From positions 1 through 44,746 of the forward strand of contig JAAYBR010000147.1 of the NCBI GenBank assembly GCA_012730045.1: a stretch of DNA of 44,746 nucleotides, written 5' to 3'. The stretch's first letter is position 1. Every line of letters starts with the position of its first letter. Of this stretch, positions 26,447 to 35,533 are shown piece by piece. The notes beneath the pieces are model-generated. The model was given only the letters and a program-made list of their open reading frames with translations, was not told where the DNA came from and ran no database searches. Origin of the DNA: Candidatus Hydrogenedentota bacterium. Lineage in GTDB: Bacteria > Hydrogenedentota > Hydrogenedentia > Hydrogenedentales > CAITNO01. The position numbers were made by a program, and so were the translations under genes.

Positions 26447-27448
26447 ATGAAACGCGCACTGCTCATCGCTGCCGGAGTCTTTCTGGCCATTCTGGTCCTC
26501 GGGGCCGTCGCCAAGTCCCGGGCCGACGCCGCCTACTTCAGCGCCTACAACGCGGCCGCGCCGTTCAACACGCAGGTGCGCGAGGTGACGGAGGTGGCCT
26601 CGACGAGCCTGCCCGTCAGCTACCAGCTCATCAACTTCACCTTCGACGGCGTGAACGGCGAGGACGTGCCCACGCTCATGACCTTCCCGTCGCCCATGCC
26701 CGCCGAGAAGGTCCCCGTGATCATCTTCCTCCACGGCATCGGCCAGAACAAGAACTTCCTGAAGGAGATCACCGCGCCCTTCAGCGCGACGGGCTTCGCC
26801 TTCGTGTCGTTTGACCAGTACATGCAGGGGGAGCGCAAGCTGCCCAAGGACGCCTCCATGCTCGCGCAGGCCCGCGCCTTCCGCCAGCGGCCCTCCAAGA
26901 CCATCAACGAGACGCGGCGGCTCGTGGACTACCTCATGACGCACCCGCAGGTGGACACGCGGCGCATCTACCTGGTCGGCGCGAGCTACGGCGCCATCAC
27001 GGGCAGCACGGTCCTCTCCTTCGACAAGCGCATCCGCGCCGGCGTGCTGGTCTACGGCGGCGGCAACATCCCCAAGATGCTCGACGCCCCCCTCATCAAG
27101 AAAGAGGCGGGCGCCACCACCGTCGCCCTGCTCAAGCCCCTCGCATCGTACATCCTCCAGCCCGCCGACCCCATCAACTACGTCAAGGGCATCTCCCCCA
27201 CCCCCGTCTACTTCCAGAACGGGAGACACGACCAGCTCGTCTCCGTGCCGTCCTCCGAGGCCCTCATCGCCGCCGCGGGCGAGCCGAAAAAGGTCACCTG
27301 GTACGAGTCCGACCACATCGGCCTCGACATCGAGAACACCAAGCTGGTCCTCCGCGACGCCCTCCAGTGGCTGCTGGAACAGGACGACTCCTTCCGCGCC
27401 CCGGAGCAGAAGGTCCAGGAGCTGCCGCCCTTCGAGGTGGAGTCCTGA
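26447..27448 (+). CDS. Membrane-anchored alpha/beta hydrolase
   Basis: A 333-residue protein with an N-terminal hydrophobic segment (4-22) that is a signal anchor or signal peptide. The hydrolase fold shows the oxyanion-loop region IIFLHGIGQ, nucleophile S180 in GASYG, D262 in NGRHDQL and H290 in YESDHIG, a complete Ser-Asp-His triad. Dienelactone hydrolase or acetyl-xylan-esterase-type enzymes look most similar, but the substrate is unknown. The ATG at 26447 was chosen because it directly precedes the hydrophobic segment; the frame is open upstream to 26228 but that part is Pro/Arg-rich and looks non-coding. Confidence 0.82.
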   Translation: MKRALLIAAGVFLAILVLGAVAKSRADAAYFSAYNAAAPFNTQVREVTEVASTSLPVSYQLINFTFDGVNGEDVPTLMTFPSPMPAEKVPVIIFLHGIGQNKNFLKEITAPFSATGFAFVSFDQYMQGERKLPKDASMLAQARAFRQRPSKTINETRRLVDYLMTHPQVDTRRIYLVGASYGAITGSTVLSFDKRIRAGVLVYGGGNIPKMLDAPLIKKEAGATTVALLKPLASYILQPADPINYVKGISPTPVYFQNGRHDQLVSVPSSEALIAAAGEPKKVTWYESDHIGLDIENTKLVLRDALQWLLEQDDSFRAPEQKVQELPPFEVES

Positions 27449-27486
27449 GGGCGGAGAAGGGTGTCGTTGCCGACCGGGGAGTTGGC

Positions 27487-27724
27487 GGGAACGAGATTGC
27501 CGCGCTGCGCTGCCAAGAAAGTACCGCGTTCGCTGGAGAGGCCGCGCCCCTGGGATCGCCAAGCTTCCCCTTGGCTTTCGGGGAAACACGGAGCGACTAG
27601 GCCCGCGCGGAAGAACCCAAGAGGCCAAGCTGGAGCTTGGCGATCCCAGGGGGCGCGCGGTTTGGGGCTCGCAATGACGTGTGTTTTCGCGTCATTGCGA
27701 GCGCAGCGCGGCAATCTCGTTCCC
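27487..27724 (+). mobile_element. 238-bp MITE-like element with 24-bp perfect terminal inverted repeats (family D)
   Basis: The ends 27487-27510 and 27701-27724 are perfect inverted repeats of 24 bases, beginning GGGAACGAGATTGCCGCG. Inside is a second inverted pair (CCTGGGATCGCCAAGCT near 27549 and its complement near 27634) and a hairpin GCTCGCAATGACG/CGTCATTGCGAGC at 27667-27702. The CGTCATTGCGAG core is a repeat type seen in many bacterial genomes. It fills nearly all of the gap between two convergent genes and has no credible gene. Fragments occur at 36386-36457 and 44428-44466. Confidence 0.75.
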
Positions 27725-27747
27725 GGTGCGACCCCGGTTCCCCGCGC

Positions 27748-28290
27748 TCACAGCGACGCCAGATAGTCCTTCAGCGGCTGGGCGGCGGCGTCGCGGGGGG
27801 AGAGCACGGGGTCGGTCACGGGCCAGGGGATGGCGAGGCCGGGGTCGTCCCAGCGGAGGGCAAACTCGTCGCCGGGACGGTAGAAGTCGGTGCATTTGTA
27901 CTCAAGCTGGGCGCGGTCGCTGAGGACGCAGAAGCCGTGGGCGAATCCGGGGGGGATGTAGAACTGGCGGAAGTTTTCCGCCGACAGGGTGACGGCGACG
28001 TGGCGGCAGAAGGTGGGGGAGCCGGGCCGCAGGTCCACAGCGACGTCGTAGATTTCGCCCTCCACCACGCGCAGGAGCTTGCCCTGGGGGTGCCGGGTCT
28101 GCCCGTGGAGCCCGCGCAGGGTGCCCCGGGACGACAGGGAGTGGTTGTCCTGCACGAACACGGCGTCAATCCCGCCGTTGCGGTATTTCTCCGCGTGGTG
28201 GGTTTCGAGGAAGAAGCCCCGCGCGTCGCGGAACACCTCCGGCTCGATGATGACCACCCCGGGAATCTCGGTCGCTGTGAATTTCGGCAT
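27748..28290 (-). CDS. rmlC: dTDP-4-dehydrorhamnose 3,5-epimerase
   Basis: A 180-residue RmlC-type cupin that epimerises dTDP-4-keto-6-deoxyglucose on the way to dTDP-L-rhamnose for surface polysaccharides. Seen motifs: R21-D-x-R-G-F-F near the start, VQDNHSLS, R59-G-L-H62 (catalytic base), K71, and the C-terminal [10 protein letters not shown] and LEYKCTDFY with Y131. ATG 28290 has GGAG upstream and gives the standard N-terminus. An in-frame ATG at 28320 overlaps the stop of the upstream gene (ATGA) and would add ten residues. No other rml genes are in the window. Confidence 0.93.
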   Translation of the reverse strand: MPKFTATEIPGVVIIEPEVFRDARGFFLETHHAEKYRNGGIDAVFVQDNHSLSSRGTLRGLHGQTRHPQGKLLRVVEGEIYDVAVDLRPGSPTFCRHVAVTLSAENFRQFYIPPGFAHGFCVLSDRAQLEYKCTDFYRPGDEFALRWDDPGLAIPWPVTDPVLSPRDAAAQPLKDYLASL

Positions 28291-28316
28291 GGCTGCTCCG
28301 AACGGTTGTCTTTCGC

Positions 28317-29279
28317 TCATCCGCCCTGTGGCGGGATGCCCAGTGCCCGCTCGCGCGCGTGGACCATCCGCGCCAGGAGGGCGTTCACCGGCGCGGGCAC
28401 GCCCGCCGCCTCGCCAAAGGCCGCGAGGGCGCCGTTCATGGCGTCCACCTCGGTGCGCCGGCGGCGCGCGAAGTCCTCGTGCATGCTGGCGTAGTGCGCC
28501 GCCGTCGGCGGCACCAGTTTCTCATAGAACAGGGCGCGGTATTCGTCCGCCGTCGGCGGGTCGAGGTCCGCGCCGCGCGCGCGGCCCACGGCGTACAGCT
28601 CCCCGATGACGGCGTCCATCATCTCCCGCGCCTCGGGAATCTCCGGCAGCCGCCCGTAGGGCACGTCGAGCAGCGCCGACAGGGGGTTCAGCGCGGCGTT
28701 GTACGCCGCCTTGCCCCAGATCAGGGACTCGATGCGCCCGGAGTAAACCGTCGGCAGGCCCGCGGCGTCCATCGCCTCCGCCAGCCGCCGCGCCGCCGCC
28801 GCCGGCCCCTCCGGACGGAGCGCGCCCAGGGCCGTGGGCGCGGCGATCACGGTGATGGTGATAGCCCCCGGCGCCGTGACGCGCACGCCGTAGATGGCCC
28901 GCACGCCCACGGTGCGCTCCCAGCCAAAGCGCGCCGCCGTCTTCTCGGCGTTGCCGAGGCCGTTCTGGTAGGCGCAGACCGGCGTGTCCGGCCCCACGCA
29001 CGGCGCCACCGCCTCCAGCGCCGCCTCGGTGTCGTAGGACTTCACCGTGATGAACACGGCGTCGTAGCCCCCCGCCGGGGGCGCGTCCGGCGCGGCCGTC
29101 AGCGCGCGCAGGCCCCGGAAAACCCGGTCTCCCCAGATGCCCGTGACCCGCAGGCCGTCCCGCGCGACGGCGTCCATGTGCGGGCCGCGCCCGACCAGGG
29201 TGACGTCGTGGCCCGCCCCGGCGAGGAAGCCCCCCACCGCCGAGCCCATCGCCCCCGCGCCGAACACCAGCACGCGCAT
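28317..29279 (-). CDS. Ketopantoate reductase (2-dehydropantoate 2-reductase)-like protein
   Basis: A 320-residue protein with the ketopantoate reductase fold. The NADP-binding motif [10 protein letters not shown] starts at residue 7. N106 sits in YQNGLGN. Catalytic K190 is in [16 protein letters not shown], with conserved N194 and N198. PanE makes pantoate for coenzyme A, but many paralogues of this fold act on other 2-keto acids, so panE is likely rather than certain. The start at 29279 is decided by GAGGGAG upstream and the start of the Rossmann fold. It is upstream of rmlC and the two may be co-transcribed. Confidence 0.85.
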   Translation of the reverse strand: MRVLVFGAGAMGSAVGGFLAGAGHDVTLVGRGPHMDAVARDGLRVTGIWGDRVFRGLRALTAAPDAPPAGGYDAVFITVKSYDTEAALEAVAPCVGPDTPVCAYQNGLGNAEKTAARFGWERTVGVRAIYGVRVTAPGAITITVIAAPTALGALRPEGPAAAARRLAEAMDAAGLPTVYSGRIESLIWGKAAYNAALNPLSALLDVPYGRLPEIPEAREMMDAVIGELYAVGRARGADLDPPTADEYRALFYEKLVPPTAAHYASMHEDFARRRRTEVDAMNGALAAFGEAAGVPAPVNALLARMVHARERALGIPPQGG

Positions 29280-29294
29280 GCCGTTCTCCCTCTT

Positions 29295-29337
29295 GTGTAC
29301 AATGAACGCGGACGTTTTCCGCGGTTCCATTGTACAC
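29295..29337. promoter_or_regulatory. Palindromic divergent promoter region
   Basis: GTGTACAATG (29295-29304) and its exact complement CATTGTACAC (29328-29337) form the ends of an imperfect 43-bp palindrome. Each end contains TACAAT, a good -10 box, one reading toward the oxidoreductase gene and one toward the ketopantoate-reductase-like gene. A shared operator bound by a dimeric regulator is possible. No clear -35 boxes. Confidence 0.4.
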
Positions 29338-29386
29338 CAGCCTGCGGGGCCTGTTCCGCGCCCGCGCCACCACAGGAGGACGGGTC

Positions 29387-30367
29387 ATGCGCGCCTGGCG
29401 CTTCCACGAGACGGGGGACATCCGAAACCTGCGCCTGGAGGAGGCGCCCGAGCCCGTGCCCGGACCGGGCGAGGCCCTGGTCCGCGTCCAGTACGCGGCC
29501 CTCAACCCCGCCGACCGGTATCTGGTGCAGGGGCAGTACCCGCGCGCGGGCGCGCCGCCCTTCACCCCCGGCCGCGACGGCGCAGGCCGCATCCTGCGCG
29601 CGGCGGCGGGCGGACGGTTTAAAGAGGGTGACGCCGTGTGCCTCCTCGGCGGGCTCACGGGCATCTCGACCCCCGGCACCTTCGCCGACTGCGCCGCGAT
29701 CCCCGAGGAATGGCTGGCCCCCGTGCCCGACGGCTGGTCCCCGGAGGAGGCCGCGGCCGGGCCGCTCACCCTGCTGACCGCCTGGCGCGCCCTCGTGGTG
29801 CGCGGCGGGCTGAAGGCCGGGGAGACCGTGCTCGTCACCGGCGCGTCCGGCGGCGTCGGCTCGGCGGCGGTCCTGCTCTGCGGCGCCCTCGGCGCGCGCG
29901 TGGCCGCGTTGTCCCGCAGCGCCGGGAAACGCGCCGCCCTCACGGCCCTCGGCGCGGACATCGTGGTGGACGCGGCGGCGGACAACGTGGAGGCGGGGGT
30001 GAGGGAGGCTTTGGGCAAAGAGCGCATCGGCCTGGTCGTCGAGAACCTCGGCGGCCCCTGGCTCAACCGCGCCGCGCGGCTCGCCGCCCCCGGCGGGCGC
30101 GTCATGGTCGTCGGCCTCCTCGCGGGGCTCGACGCCGAACTCACCATCGGCCTGCTCATCCACAAGAACCTCCGCGTGGAGGGCCTCAGCGTGAGCGCCT
30201 ACACTCCCGCCGAGGCCGCCGAAGCCTGGCGGGAAATCGTCCGCCTGCTGCATGCAAAGGAGAAACGCCCCCTCGTGGACAGCGTCTTCTCCCCCGACCA
30301 GCCGCAGGAAGCCTTCGCCCACCTCGCCGAGGGCCCGCTGGGAAAGGTGCTGGTCGCGTTTGACTGA
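29387..30367 (+). CDS. Quinone-oxidoreductase-like MDR-family protein
   Basis: A 326-residue zinc-free medium-chain reductase. The N-terminal GroES-like domain has NPADRYLVQGQYP and GRDGAG, and lacks the zinc-binding cysteine cluster of alcohol dehydrogenases. The Rossmann domain has LVTGASGGVGSAAV at about 146-159, typical of NADPH:quinone reductases and enoyl reductases. Substrate unknown. The ATG at 29387 has AGGAGGA seven bases upstream. Divergent from the ketopantoate-reductase-like gene with shared regulatory DNA. Confidence 0.88.
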   Translation: MRAWRFHETGDIRNLRLEEAPEPVPGPGEALVRVQYAALNPADRYLVQGQYPRAGAPPFTPGRDGAGRILRAAAGGRFKEGDAVCLLGGLTGISTPGTFADCAAIPEEWLAPVPDGWSPEEAAAGPLTLLTAWRALVVRGGLKAGETVLVTGASGGVGSAAVLLCGALGARVAALSRSAGKRAALTALGADIVVDAAADNVEAGVREALGKERIGLVVENLGGPWLNRAARLAAPGGRVMVVGLLAGLDAELTIGLLIHKNLRVEGLSVSAYTPAEAAEAWREIVRLLHAKEKRPLVDSVFSPDQPQEAFAHLAEGPLGKVLVAFD

Positions 30368-30436
30368 ACGGAGGCGCGGATCAAATCGCTGCGGAGAATA
30401 GGGACACCCGGCCCCCCTTCACCCCGAAGGGGTGAG

Positions 30437-30638
30437 GGACATTAGCCGGTGGTTGAGCGTCAGCGATACCACCGGAAACGGGTGCCGCCCCCCCCTTTTT
30501 ACTGGCACCCCGGCAGGGGTGCGGGACACCAACGCAAGAGGGAGCGGCGCGTCCTGAACCCCTGCCGGGGTTCTTGAAAGAGGGGAGAGGGCCTGCTGTC
30601 CGGTGGTATCGCTGACGCTCAACCACCGGCTAATGTCC
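30437..30638 (+). repeat. Inverted-repeat element with 39-bp perfect arms (family B)
   Basis: Arms at 30437-30475 and 30600-30638 are exact complements. Each arm includes CCGGTGGTTGAGCGTCAGCG. The 124-bp centre holds smaller pairs around CCCCGGCAGGGGT and CCCCTGCCGGGG. It fills the gap between the MDR gene and the DUF1080 gene. No gene is evident. Confidence 0.8.
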
Positions 30639-30809
30639 TGCATCCCTCCGGGATGCAAGAAGCGCTCATCTTCCTACACCTCCCCGTTTGGAGCTTGGCG
30701 TTCCCAGGGAGATGCGCGTTTTTCTGTCCGCCGCCCCCGGTGGTATAGTGCTGGGACTGCGGTTTGAGAACAGATCATTGGCCTGCCGACCCCAGAGAGG
30801 AACTTTGCC

Positions 30810-31448
30810 ATGTCCACGATGAGAAACCTGCTTGTCGCCGTTGCCGTGACCGTGCTGCTGGCCGCGTGCCAGACCACGGCGCCTGCGCCCGCCCCGGAGA
30901 AGGAGGCGGCCTGGGTCCCGCTGGTGACGGGAAACAGTCTGGACGGGTGGACAGCCCGCGGCAGCGCCAAATGGCGCATGGAGGACGGCGTGATCATCGG
31001 GCAGTCGCCGGGCGGGCAGGGGCACCTCTACGCGGCGCCGGTCCTCCAGGACCTGGAGGTCAAGGGGACGTTCCGCGTCACCAGCCAGGGCAAGGACGCG
31101 AACAGCGGGCTCTATTTCCGCGCCAACCCGCCGGCGGACAATCCGGACGGGTATCCGAACGGCTACGAGGCGCAGATATGCAACTCCCAGGACGCGTTCA
31201 CCGGGTGGCTGTGGAAGCCCGGCACGCCGACGGGCAAGGCGTCCGCGCTGCTGACGAAGGACGCGGAGTGGTTCTCCCTGCGGGTGCGCGCCGTGGGCGA
31301 CGAGATCACGATCTGGGTGAACGACACCGAGGTGACCCGCCACCGGGACCGCGAGTACAAGACCGGCCTGTTCGCCCTGCAATGCCACAACGACCAGATG
31401 ACCATCGAGGCGAAGGACCTTTATTACCGCGATTTGGGCAAGTCCTGA
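30810..31448 (+). CDS. DUF1080 (3-keto-disaccharide hydrolase-type) lipoprotein
   Basis: A 212-residue predicted lipoprotein: signal 1-19, lipobox LAA-C20, a short Pro/Ala linker, then a concanavalin-like beta-sandwich of the DUF1080 family. Family landmarks are LVTGNSLDGW (near 38), WRMEDGVIIGQ, NSGLYFRAN and a late WYxLRV-type strand. The family is expanded in Planctomycetes and Bacteroidetes and is linked to glycoside processing, including hydrolysis of 3-keto sugars. A GAGAGGAA ribosome site precedes the ATG. A TATAGT box at 30744-30749 may be the -10 of its promoter, without a good -35. Confidence 0.85.
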   Translation: MSTMRNLLVAVAVTVLLAACQTTAPAPAPEKEAAWVPLVTGNSLDGWTARGSAKWRMEDGVIIGQSPGGQGHLYAAPVLQDLEVKGTFRVTSQGKDANSGLYFRANPPADNPDGYPNGYEAQICNSQDAFTGWLWKPGTPTGKASALLTKDAEWFSLRVRAVGDEITIWVNDTEVTRHRDREYKTGLFALQCHNDQMTIEAKDLYYRDLGKS

Positions 31449-31510
31449 CGGGCGGCGGCCCAGGGCGGGAATTCTGTCCATGGCATGACATGCGCGGAGG
31501 GGCCGAAATC

Positions 31511-31585
31511 GTAGACGCGGCTTCCAGCCGCGTTCTTCGGGACAACGGAAGGCTCCAGGAACGCGGCAGGATGCCGCGTTGCGTC
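31511..31585 (+). repeat. Palindromic repeat of GTAGACGCGGC type (family G)
   Basis: GTAGACGCGGCTTCCAGCCG forms one hairpin and GGAACGCGGCAGGATGCCGC a second; outer arms read GTAGACGCGGC and GCCGCGTTGCG. A relative at 44281-44352 has the same GTAGACGCG start. Non-coding, in the gap 31449-31724. Confidence 0.65.
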
Positions 31586-31598
31586 CCCGCCCGTTTTA

Positions 31599-31627
31599 TT
31601 GCATTGCGCGGGGGGCCGTGGTAGAGT
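31599..31627 (+). promoter_or_regulatory. Possible promoter for the FmdB-type gene
   Basis: TTGCAT (31599-31604), 17-base spacer, TAGAGT (31622-31627), 98 bases before the ATG at 31725. Moderate match. Confidence 0.4.
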
Positions 31628-31724
31628 TAACGGGTCAAAGTGTTCCCGCCGACCCCCGCCCAGCATGGCGCCGGGCGTTTTCTTTTTTCGGATTGTTGCG
31701 GCGGGAACCGGAGGTTTTTCTCGC

Positions 31725-32036
31725 ATGCCGACGTACACCTATAAATGCAAGAAGTGCGGCGCCGACCATGACGTCTTCCACGCCATGTCCGCCGCGCCGA
31801 AAGTCGCGTGCCCGGAATGCGGGGGCGCGTGCGTGAAACAGCTGGGCACCGGCTCGGGCATCATCTTCAAGGGCAGCGGCTTCTACGAGACCGACTACAA
31901 GAAGAAGTCCGGCGGAGGCCCGGCGAGGGACGGGGCGGCGGTCTCCGCCGCGAAGACGGACGGGGCGAAGGCGGACAGCGCCAAGGCGGCCCCGGCGGCC
32001 AAGACCCCGGAGGGGGGCGGCAAGAAGAAGGACTGA
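31725..32036 (+). CDS. FmdB-family zinc ribbon protein
   Basis: A 103-residue protein. The N-terminal half is the FmdB/CxxC_CxxC regulatory-type zinc ribbon: MPTYTYKC8-KKC11 ... C29-PEC32, followed by the usual F-K-G-S-G-F-Y at about 49-55. The C-terminal half is a Lys/Ala/Gly-rich low-complexity tail common in this family. Molecular function is unknown; some members are linked to regulation of amidase or formamidase genes. The ATG has GGAGG about 11 bases upstream. It precedes the arginine genes by 40 bases on the same strand, and co-transcription is possible. Confidence 0.85.
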   Translation: MPTYTYKCKKCGADHDVFHAMSAAPKVACPECGGACVKQLGTGSGIIFKGSGFYETDYKKKSGGGPARDGAAVSAAKTDGAKADSAKAAPAAKTPEGGGKKKD

Positions 32037-32076
32037 CGGGCGGACCCGGATTCGCACCGGCGGGAAAGGCGACAGG

Positions 32077-33273
32077 ATGAGCAATCTCTCGATCAAGACG
32101 CTCACGGAAGCCCATGTGATGAACACCTACGGCCGGCTGCCGATCGCGATCGTGCGCGGCGAGGGCGCGCGCCTGTGGGACGCCGACGGCCGGGAATACC
32201 TGGACTTCTTCGCGGGCATCGCCGTGTGCAACCTGGGCCACTGCCACCCGAAGGTGACGGAGGCCGTGTGCCGCCAGGCCGCCACGCTGGTCCACGTGTC
32301 CAACCTCTACCACATTGAGACGCAGGCGGAGCTGGCGAAGCGCCTCGCGGCGCACAGCTTCGCCGGCCGCTGGTTCTTCTGCAACGGCGGCGCCGAGGCG
32401 AACGAGGCGGCCATCAAGCTGGCGCGGCGCTACTGGGCCGTCGCCCAGGGCACGCCGCGCCCCGGCGTGGTGACGGCGAACCACTCCTTTCACGGGCGGA
32501 CCCTGTGCACCCTCACGGCGACGGGCCAGCCGAAGTACCAGGAGGGCTTTGAGCCGCTGGTGCCCGGGTTCACCTATGTGGACTACGACAACCTGGACGC
32601 GCTGGAGGCCGCGCTGAACCCCTCGGTGGGGCTGGTGCTGCTGGAGCCGGTGCAGGGCGAGGGCGGCGTGCGCGTGCCGTCGCCGGACTACCTGCGCGGC
32701 GTGCGCGCGCTGTGCGACAGGCACAACGTCCTGCTGGCCCTCGACGAGGTGCAGACGGGCCTCGGCCGCACGGGCCGCCTCTTCTGCCACGAGCACAGCG
32801 GGATCACGCCGGACATCATGACCCTGGCCAAGGGCCTCGGCAACGGCGTGCCCATCGGCGCCATGGGCTGCACGGAGAAGGTGTCCGCGGGCTTCACCCC
32901 CGGCAGCCACGCCTGCACCTTCGGCGGCAACCCCCTGAGCGCGGCGGCGGGCGTGGCCACGATGGACGTCCTGACGGCGCCCGGATTCATCGAGACCGCC
33001 GCGCGGCGCGGCGACTACCTGCACGCGGCGCTCCGGGACCTGGCGGCGCGCCACCCCGGCGTGCGCGAGGTGCGCGGCATGGGCCTCATGGCGGGGGTCG
33101 AGTGCGCCGGTGCCGTGGGTCCGCTCGTCGAGGCCATGCGCGGCGCGGGCGTCATCTGCGGGCCCGCGGGCCCCAACGTGCTGCGGTTCCTGCCCCCGCT
33201 GGTGGTCACGGAGGCGGACATTGACACGGTCACGGCGGCGCTGGACCGGTGTCTGGGAGACCTGGGATGGTAA
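32077..33273 (+). CDS. argD: Acetylornithine aminotransferase
   Basis: A 398-residue class III PLP aminotransferase. It makes N-acetylornithine from N-acetylglutamate semialdehyde with glutamate. Seen: YLDFFAGIAVCNLGHCHP, the phosphate-binding NGGAEANEAAIKLAR (103-117), D223 in LALDEVQTG (pyridine nitrogen partner), and the Schiff-base K252 in TLAKGLGNGVPIGA. The class also covers succinyl-DAP and ornithine aminotransferases, but the neighbours argF and argG settle the role. The ATG follows AAAGGCGACAGG. Its last codons overlap argF by 7 bases. Confidence 0.95.
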   Translation: MSNLSIKTLTEAHVMNTYGRLPIAIVRGEGARLWDADGREYLDFFAGIAVCNLGHCHPKVTEAVCRQAATLVHVSNLYHIETQAELAKRLAAHSFAGRWFFCNGGAEANEAAIKLARRYWAVAQGTPRPGVVTANHSFHGRTLCTLTATGQPKYQEGFEPLVPGFTYVDYDNLDALEAALNPSVGLVLLEPVQGEGGVRVPSPDYLRGVRALCDRHNVLLALDEVQTGLGRTGRLFCHEHSGITPDIMTLAKGLGNGVPIGAMGCTEKVSAGFTPGSHACTFGGNPLSAAAGVATMDVLTAPGFIETAARRGDYLHAALRDLAARHPGVREVRGMGLMAGVECAGAVGPLVEAMRGAGVICGPAGPNVLRFLPPLVVTEADIDTVTAALDRCLGDLGW

Positions 33274-34184
33274 AAGACTTCCTTTCCCTCGCGGACTACA
33301 CGGGCGAAGAGATCCTGGCGTTTCTGGACTTCGCCGACCGGCTGAAGGCCGAGGTGCGCGCGGGCACGCCGCATCCCCTGCTCCAGGGAAAGACCCTGGC
33401 GCTCATCTTCGAGAAGCCCAGCCTGCGCACGCGGCTCACCTTCCAGATCGGCATGTTCCAGCTCGGCGGCCACACGGTCCTCATTGACGACATCCTCGGC
33501 CGCCGCGAGTCGGTGCCCGACGTGGCCCGCAACCTGGAGCGCTGGGTGGACGGCATCATGGCGCGGACCTACCGACACGCCCACGTCGTGGAGCTGGCGC
33601 GCTGCGCCCGCATCCCCGTCATCAACGCGCTCACGGACCTCCTGCACCCCTGCCAGATTCTGGCGGACGTGCAGGCCCTGCGCGAGCACAAGGGACGCGA
33701 CCTCGGCAGCCTCAAGGTCGCCTTCGTCGGCGACGGCAACAACGTCTTCCACTCCTGGGCCAACTTCGCCGCCCGGGTGCCCCTCAACCTGACCCTCGTG
33801 TGCCCGCCGGGCTACGAGGGCGACGCCGAAATCACCGGACGCGTCCGCCGCGAGGCGAAGGGCGAATTCGTCATCACCCACGACGTGGAGGCGGGCCTGC
33901 GCGACGCCGACGCGGTCTACACGGACGTGTGGGCCAGCATGGGCCAGGAGGAGGAGGCCGAGACCCGCGAGCGCGCCTTCGCCCCCTACCAGGTGAACGC
34001 CGCGCTCATGGCGCTGGCGAAGCCCGACGCCCTGTTCATGCACTGCCTGCCCGCCCACCGCGGGCTGGAAGTGACTGATGACGTCATAGACGGACCCCAG
34101 TCCGTCGTCTTCGACGAGGCCGAGAACCGGCTGCACGCCCAGAAGGCCGTGCTCGCCACCCTGCTCGGCGGCCCGGGAAACTAG
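33267..34184 (+). CDS. argF: Ornithine carbamoyltransferase
   Basis: A 305-residue transcarbamylase that makes citrulline from ornithine and carbamoyl phosphate. The carbamoyl-phosphate loop reads SLRTR in place of STRTR, a variant found in some other bacteria. [10 protein letters not shown] and the ornithine-specific HCLPAHRG are intact, separating it from aspartate transcarbamylase. ATG 33267 is inside the end of argD (ATGGTAA, 7-base overlap) with GGGAGA upstream, so translation is coupled. Confidence 0.95.
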   Translation: MVKDFLSLADYTGEEILAFLDFADRLKAEVRAGTPHPLLQGKTLALIFEKPSLRTRLTFQIGMFQLGGHTVLIDDILGRRESVPDVARNLERWVDGIMARTYRHAHVVELARCARIPVINALTDLLHPCQILADVQALREHKGRDLGSLKVAFVGDGNNVFHSWANFAARVPLNLTLVCPPGYEGDAEITGRVRREAKGEFVITHDVEAGLRDADAVYTDVWASMGQEEEAETRERAFAPYQVNAALMALAKPDALFMHCLPAHRGLEVTDDVIDGPQSVVFDEAENRLHAQKAVLATLLGGPGN

Positions 34185-34230
34185 AACCCGGCGGCCCCGC
34201 GGCCGCCACAGACCACAAAGGACACCCGAC

Positions 34231-35451
34231 ATGAGCGACAAGGTCAACAAGATCGTGCTGGCGTATTCCGGGGGGCTCGACACCTCGGTCATCCTGAAAT
34301 GGCTCAAGGAGACCTACAAGGCCGAGGTGGTCGCCTACATCGCCGACGTGGGCCAGGGCGAGGAGCTGGAGGAGGCCCGCGTGAAGGCCATGAAGACCGG
34401 CGCCTGCGAGGCCGTGGTCCTCGACCTCAAGGAGGAGTTCACCCGCGACTTCGTGTTCCCCGCCATGCGCGCCAACGCGATCTACGAGGGGTCCTACCTC
34501 CTGGGCACCAGCGTGGCCCGGCCCATCATCGCCAAGGGCCACATCCAGGTCATGCGCCAGACCGGCGGCGACGCCGTCGCCCACGGCGCCACGGGCAAGG
34601 GCAACGACCAGGTCCGCTTCGAGATGACCTGCATGGCCATGGAGCCCGGCGTGAAGATCATCGCGCCCTGGCGCGACCCGCTGTGGACGCTCAACACGCG
34701 CGAGAAGATGGTGGCCTACGCCAAAGAAAACGGCATCCCCGTGCCCGTCACGGCGAAGAAGCCCTACTCCTCCGACCGCAACCTCCTGCACATCTCCTTC
34801 GAGGGCGGCATCCTCGAGGACCCGTGGAGCGCGCCGCCGGACGACATGTTCGTCCTGAGCGTCTCCCCCATGCAGGCCCCCGACACGCCCACCTTCGTCG
34901 AGGTGGACTTCGAGGCCGGCTGGCCCGTCGCCGTGAACGGCGAGCGCCTGAGCCCCGCCGCGCTGCTGGCGAAGCTGAACGCCCTGGGCGGCGCGAACGG
35001 CGTCGGCCGGGTGGACCTGGTTGAGAACCGCTTCGTGGGCATGAAGTCCCGCGGCGTGTACGAGACCCCGGGCGGCACGATCCTCTACGCCGCGCACCGG
35101 GCCGTGGAGTCGCTGACCATGGACCGCGAGGTGATGCTCCAGCGCGACCAGTTGTCTCCCAAGATCGCCCAGCTTGTTTACAACGGTTTCTGGTACTCGC
35201 CGGAAATGGAGGCCCTGACGGCCTTTGTGGACAAGAGCCAGGAGAATGTCACCGGCACCGCGCGCGTCCGCCTGTACAAGGGGAACTGCGACATCGTGGG
35301 ACGCCGCGCCGAGAAGACCCTCTACGACCCCAAGATCAGCACCTTCGAGGAGGACGAGGGGGCCTACAACCAGTCCGACGCCACCGGGTTCATCCGGCTG
35401 AACGCCCTGCGGCTCCGCGTGCGGAACCGCGCCGGGTTCTTTAAGGGGTAA
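34231..35451 (+). CDS. argG: Argininosuccinate synthase
   Basis: A 406-residue argininosuccinate synthase joining citrulline and aspartate with ATP. The ATP-binding P-loop is AYSGGLDTS at 11-19. Other family segments are the [13 protein letters not shown] stretch, [15 protein letters not shown]-type motif (here [15 protein letters not shown]) and the C-terminal KGNCDIVGR. Length is standard. An AAAGGA ribosome site precedes the ATG, 46 bases after argF. argH is not in the window, so the last step of arginine synthesis lies elsewhere. Confidence 0.97.
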   Translation: MSDKVNKIVLAYSGGLDTSVILKWLKETYKAEVVAYIADVGQGEELEEARVKAMKTGACEAVVLDLKEEFTRDFVFPAMRANAIYEGSYLLGTSVARPIIAKGHIQVMRQTGGDAVAHGATGKGNDQVRFEMTCMAMEPGVKIIAPWRDPLWTLNTREKMVAYAKENGIPVPVTAKKPYSSDRNLLHISFEGGILEDPWSAPPDDMFVLSVSPMQAPDTPTFVEVDFEAGWPVAVNGERLSPAALLAKLNALGGANGVGRVDLVENRFVGMKSRGVYETPGGTILYAAHRAVESLTMDREVMLQRDQLSPKIAQLVYNGFWYSPEMEALTAFVDKSQENVTGTARVRLYKGNCDIVGRRAEKTLYDPKISTFEEDEGAYNQSDATGFIRLNALRLRVRNRAGFFKG

Positions 35452-35533
35452 CATTTCGCAACGCCTTTCCGATTGAGTGTTTACGCGGGGGCATCCGCCC
35501 CCCCGGAAGGGCGGGGAGCCCCCGGGAGCGCGC

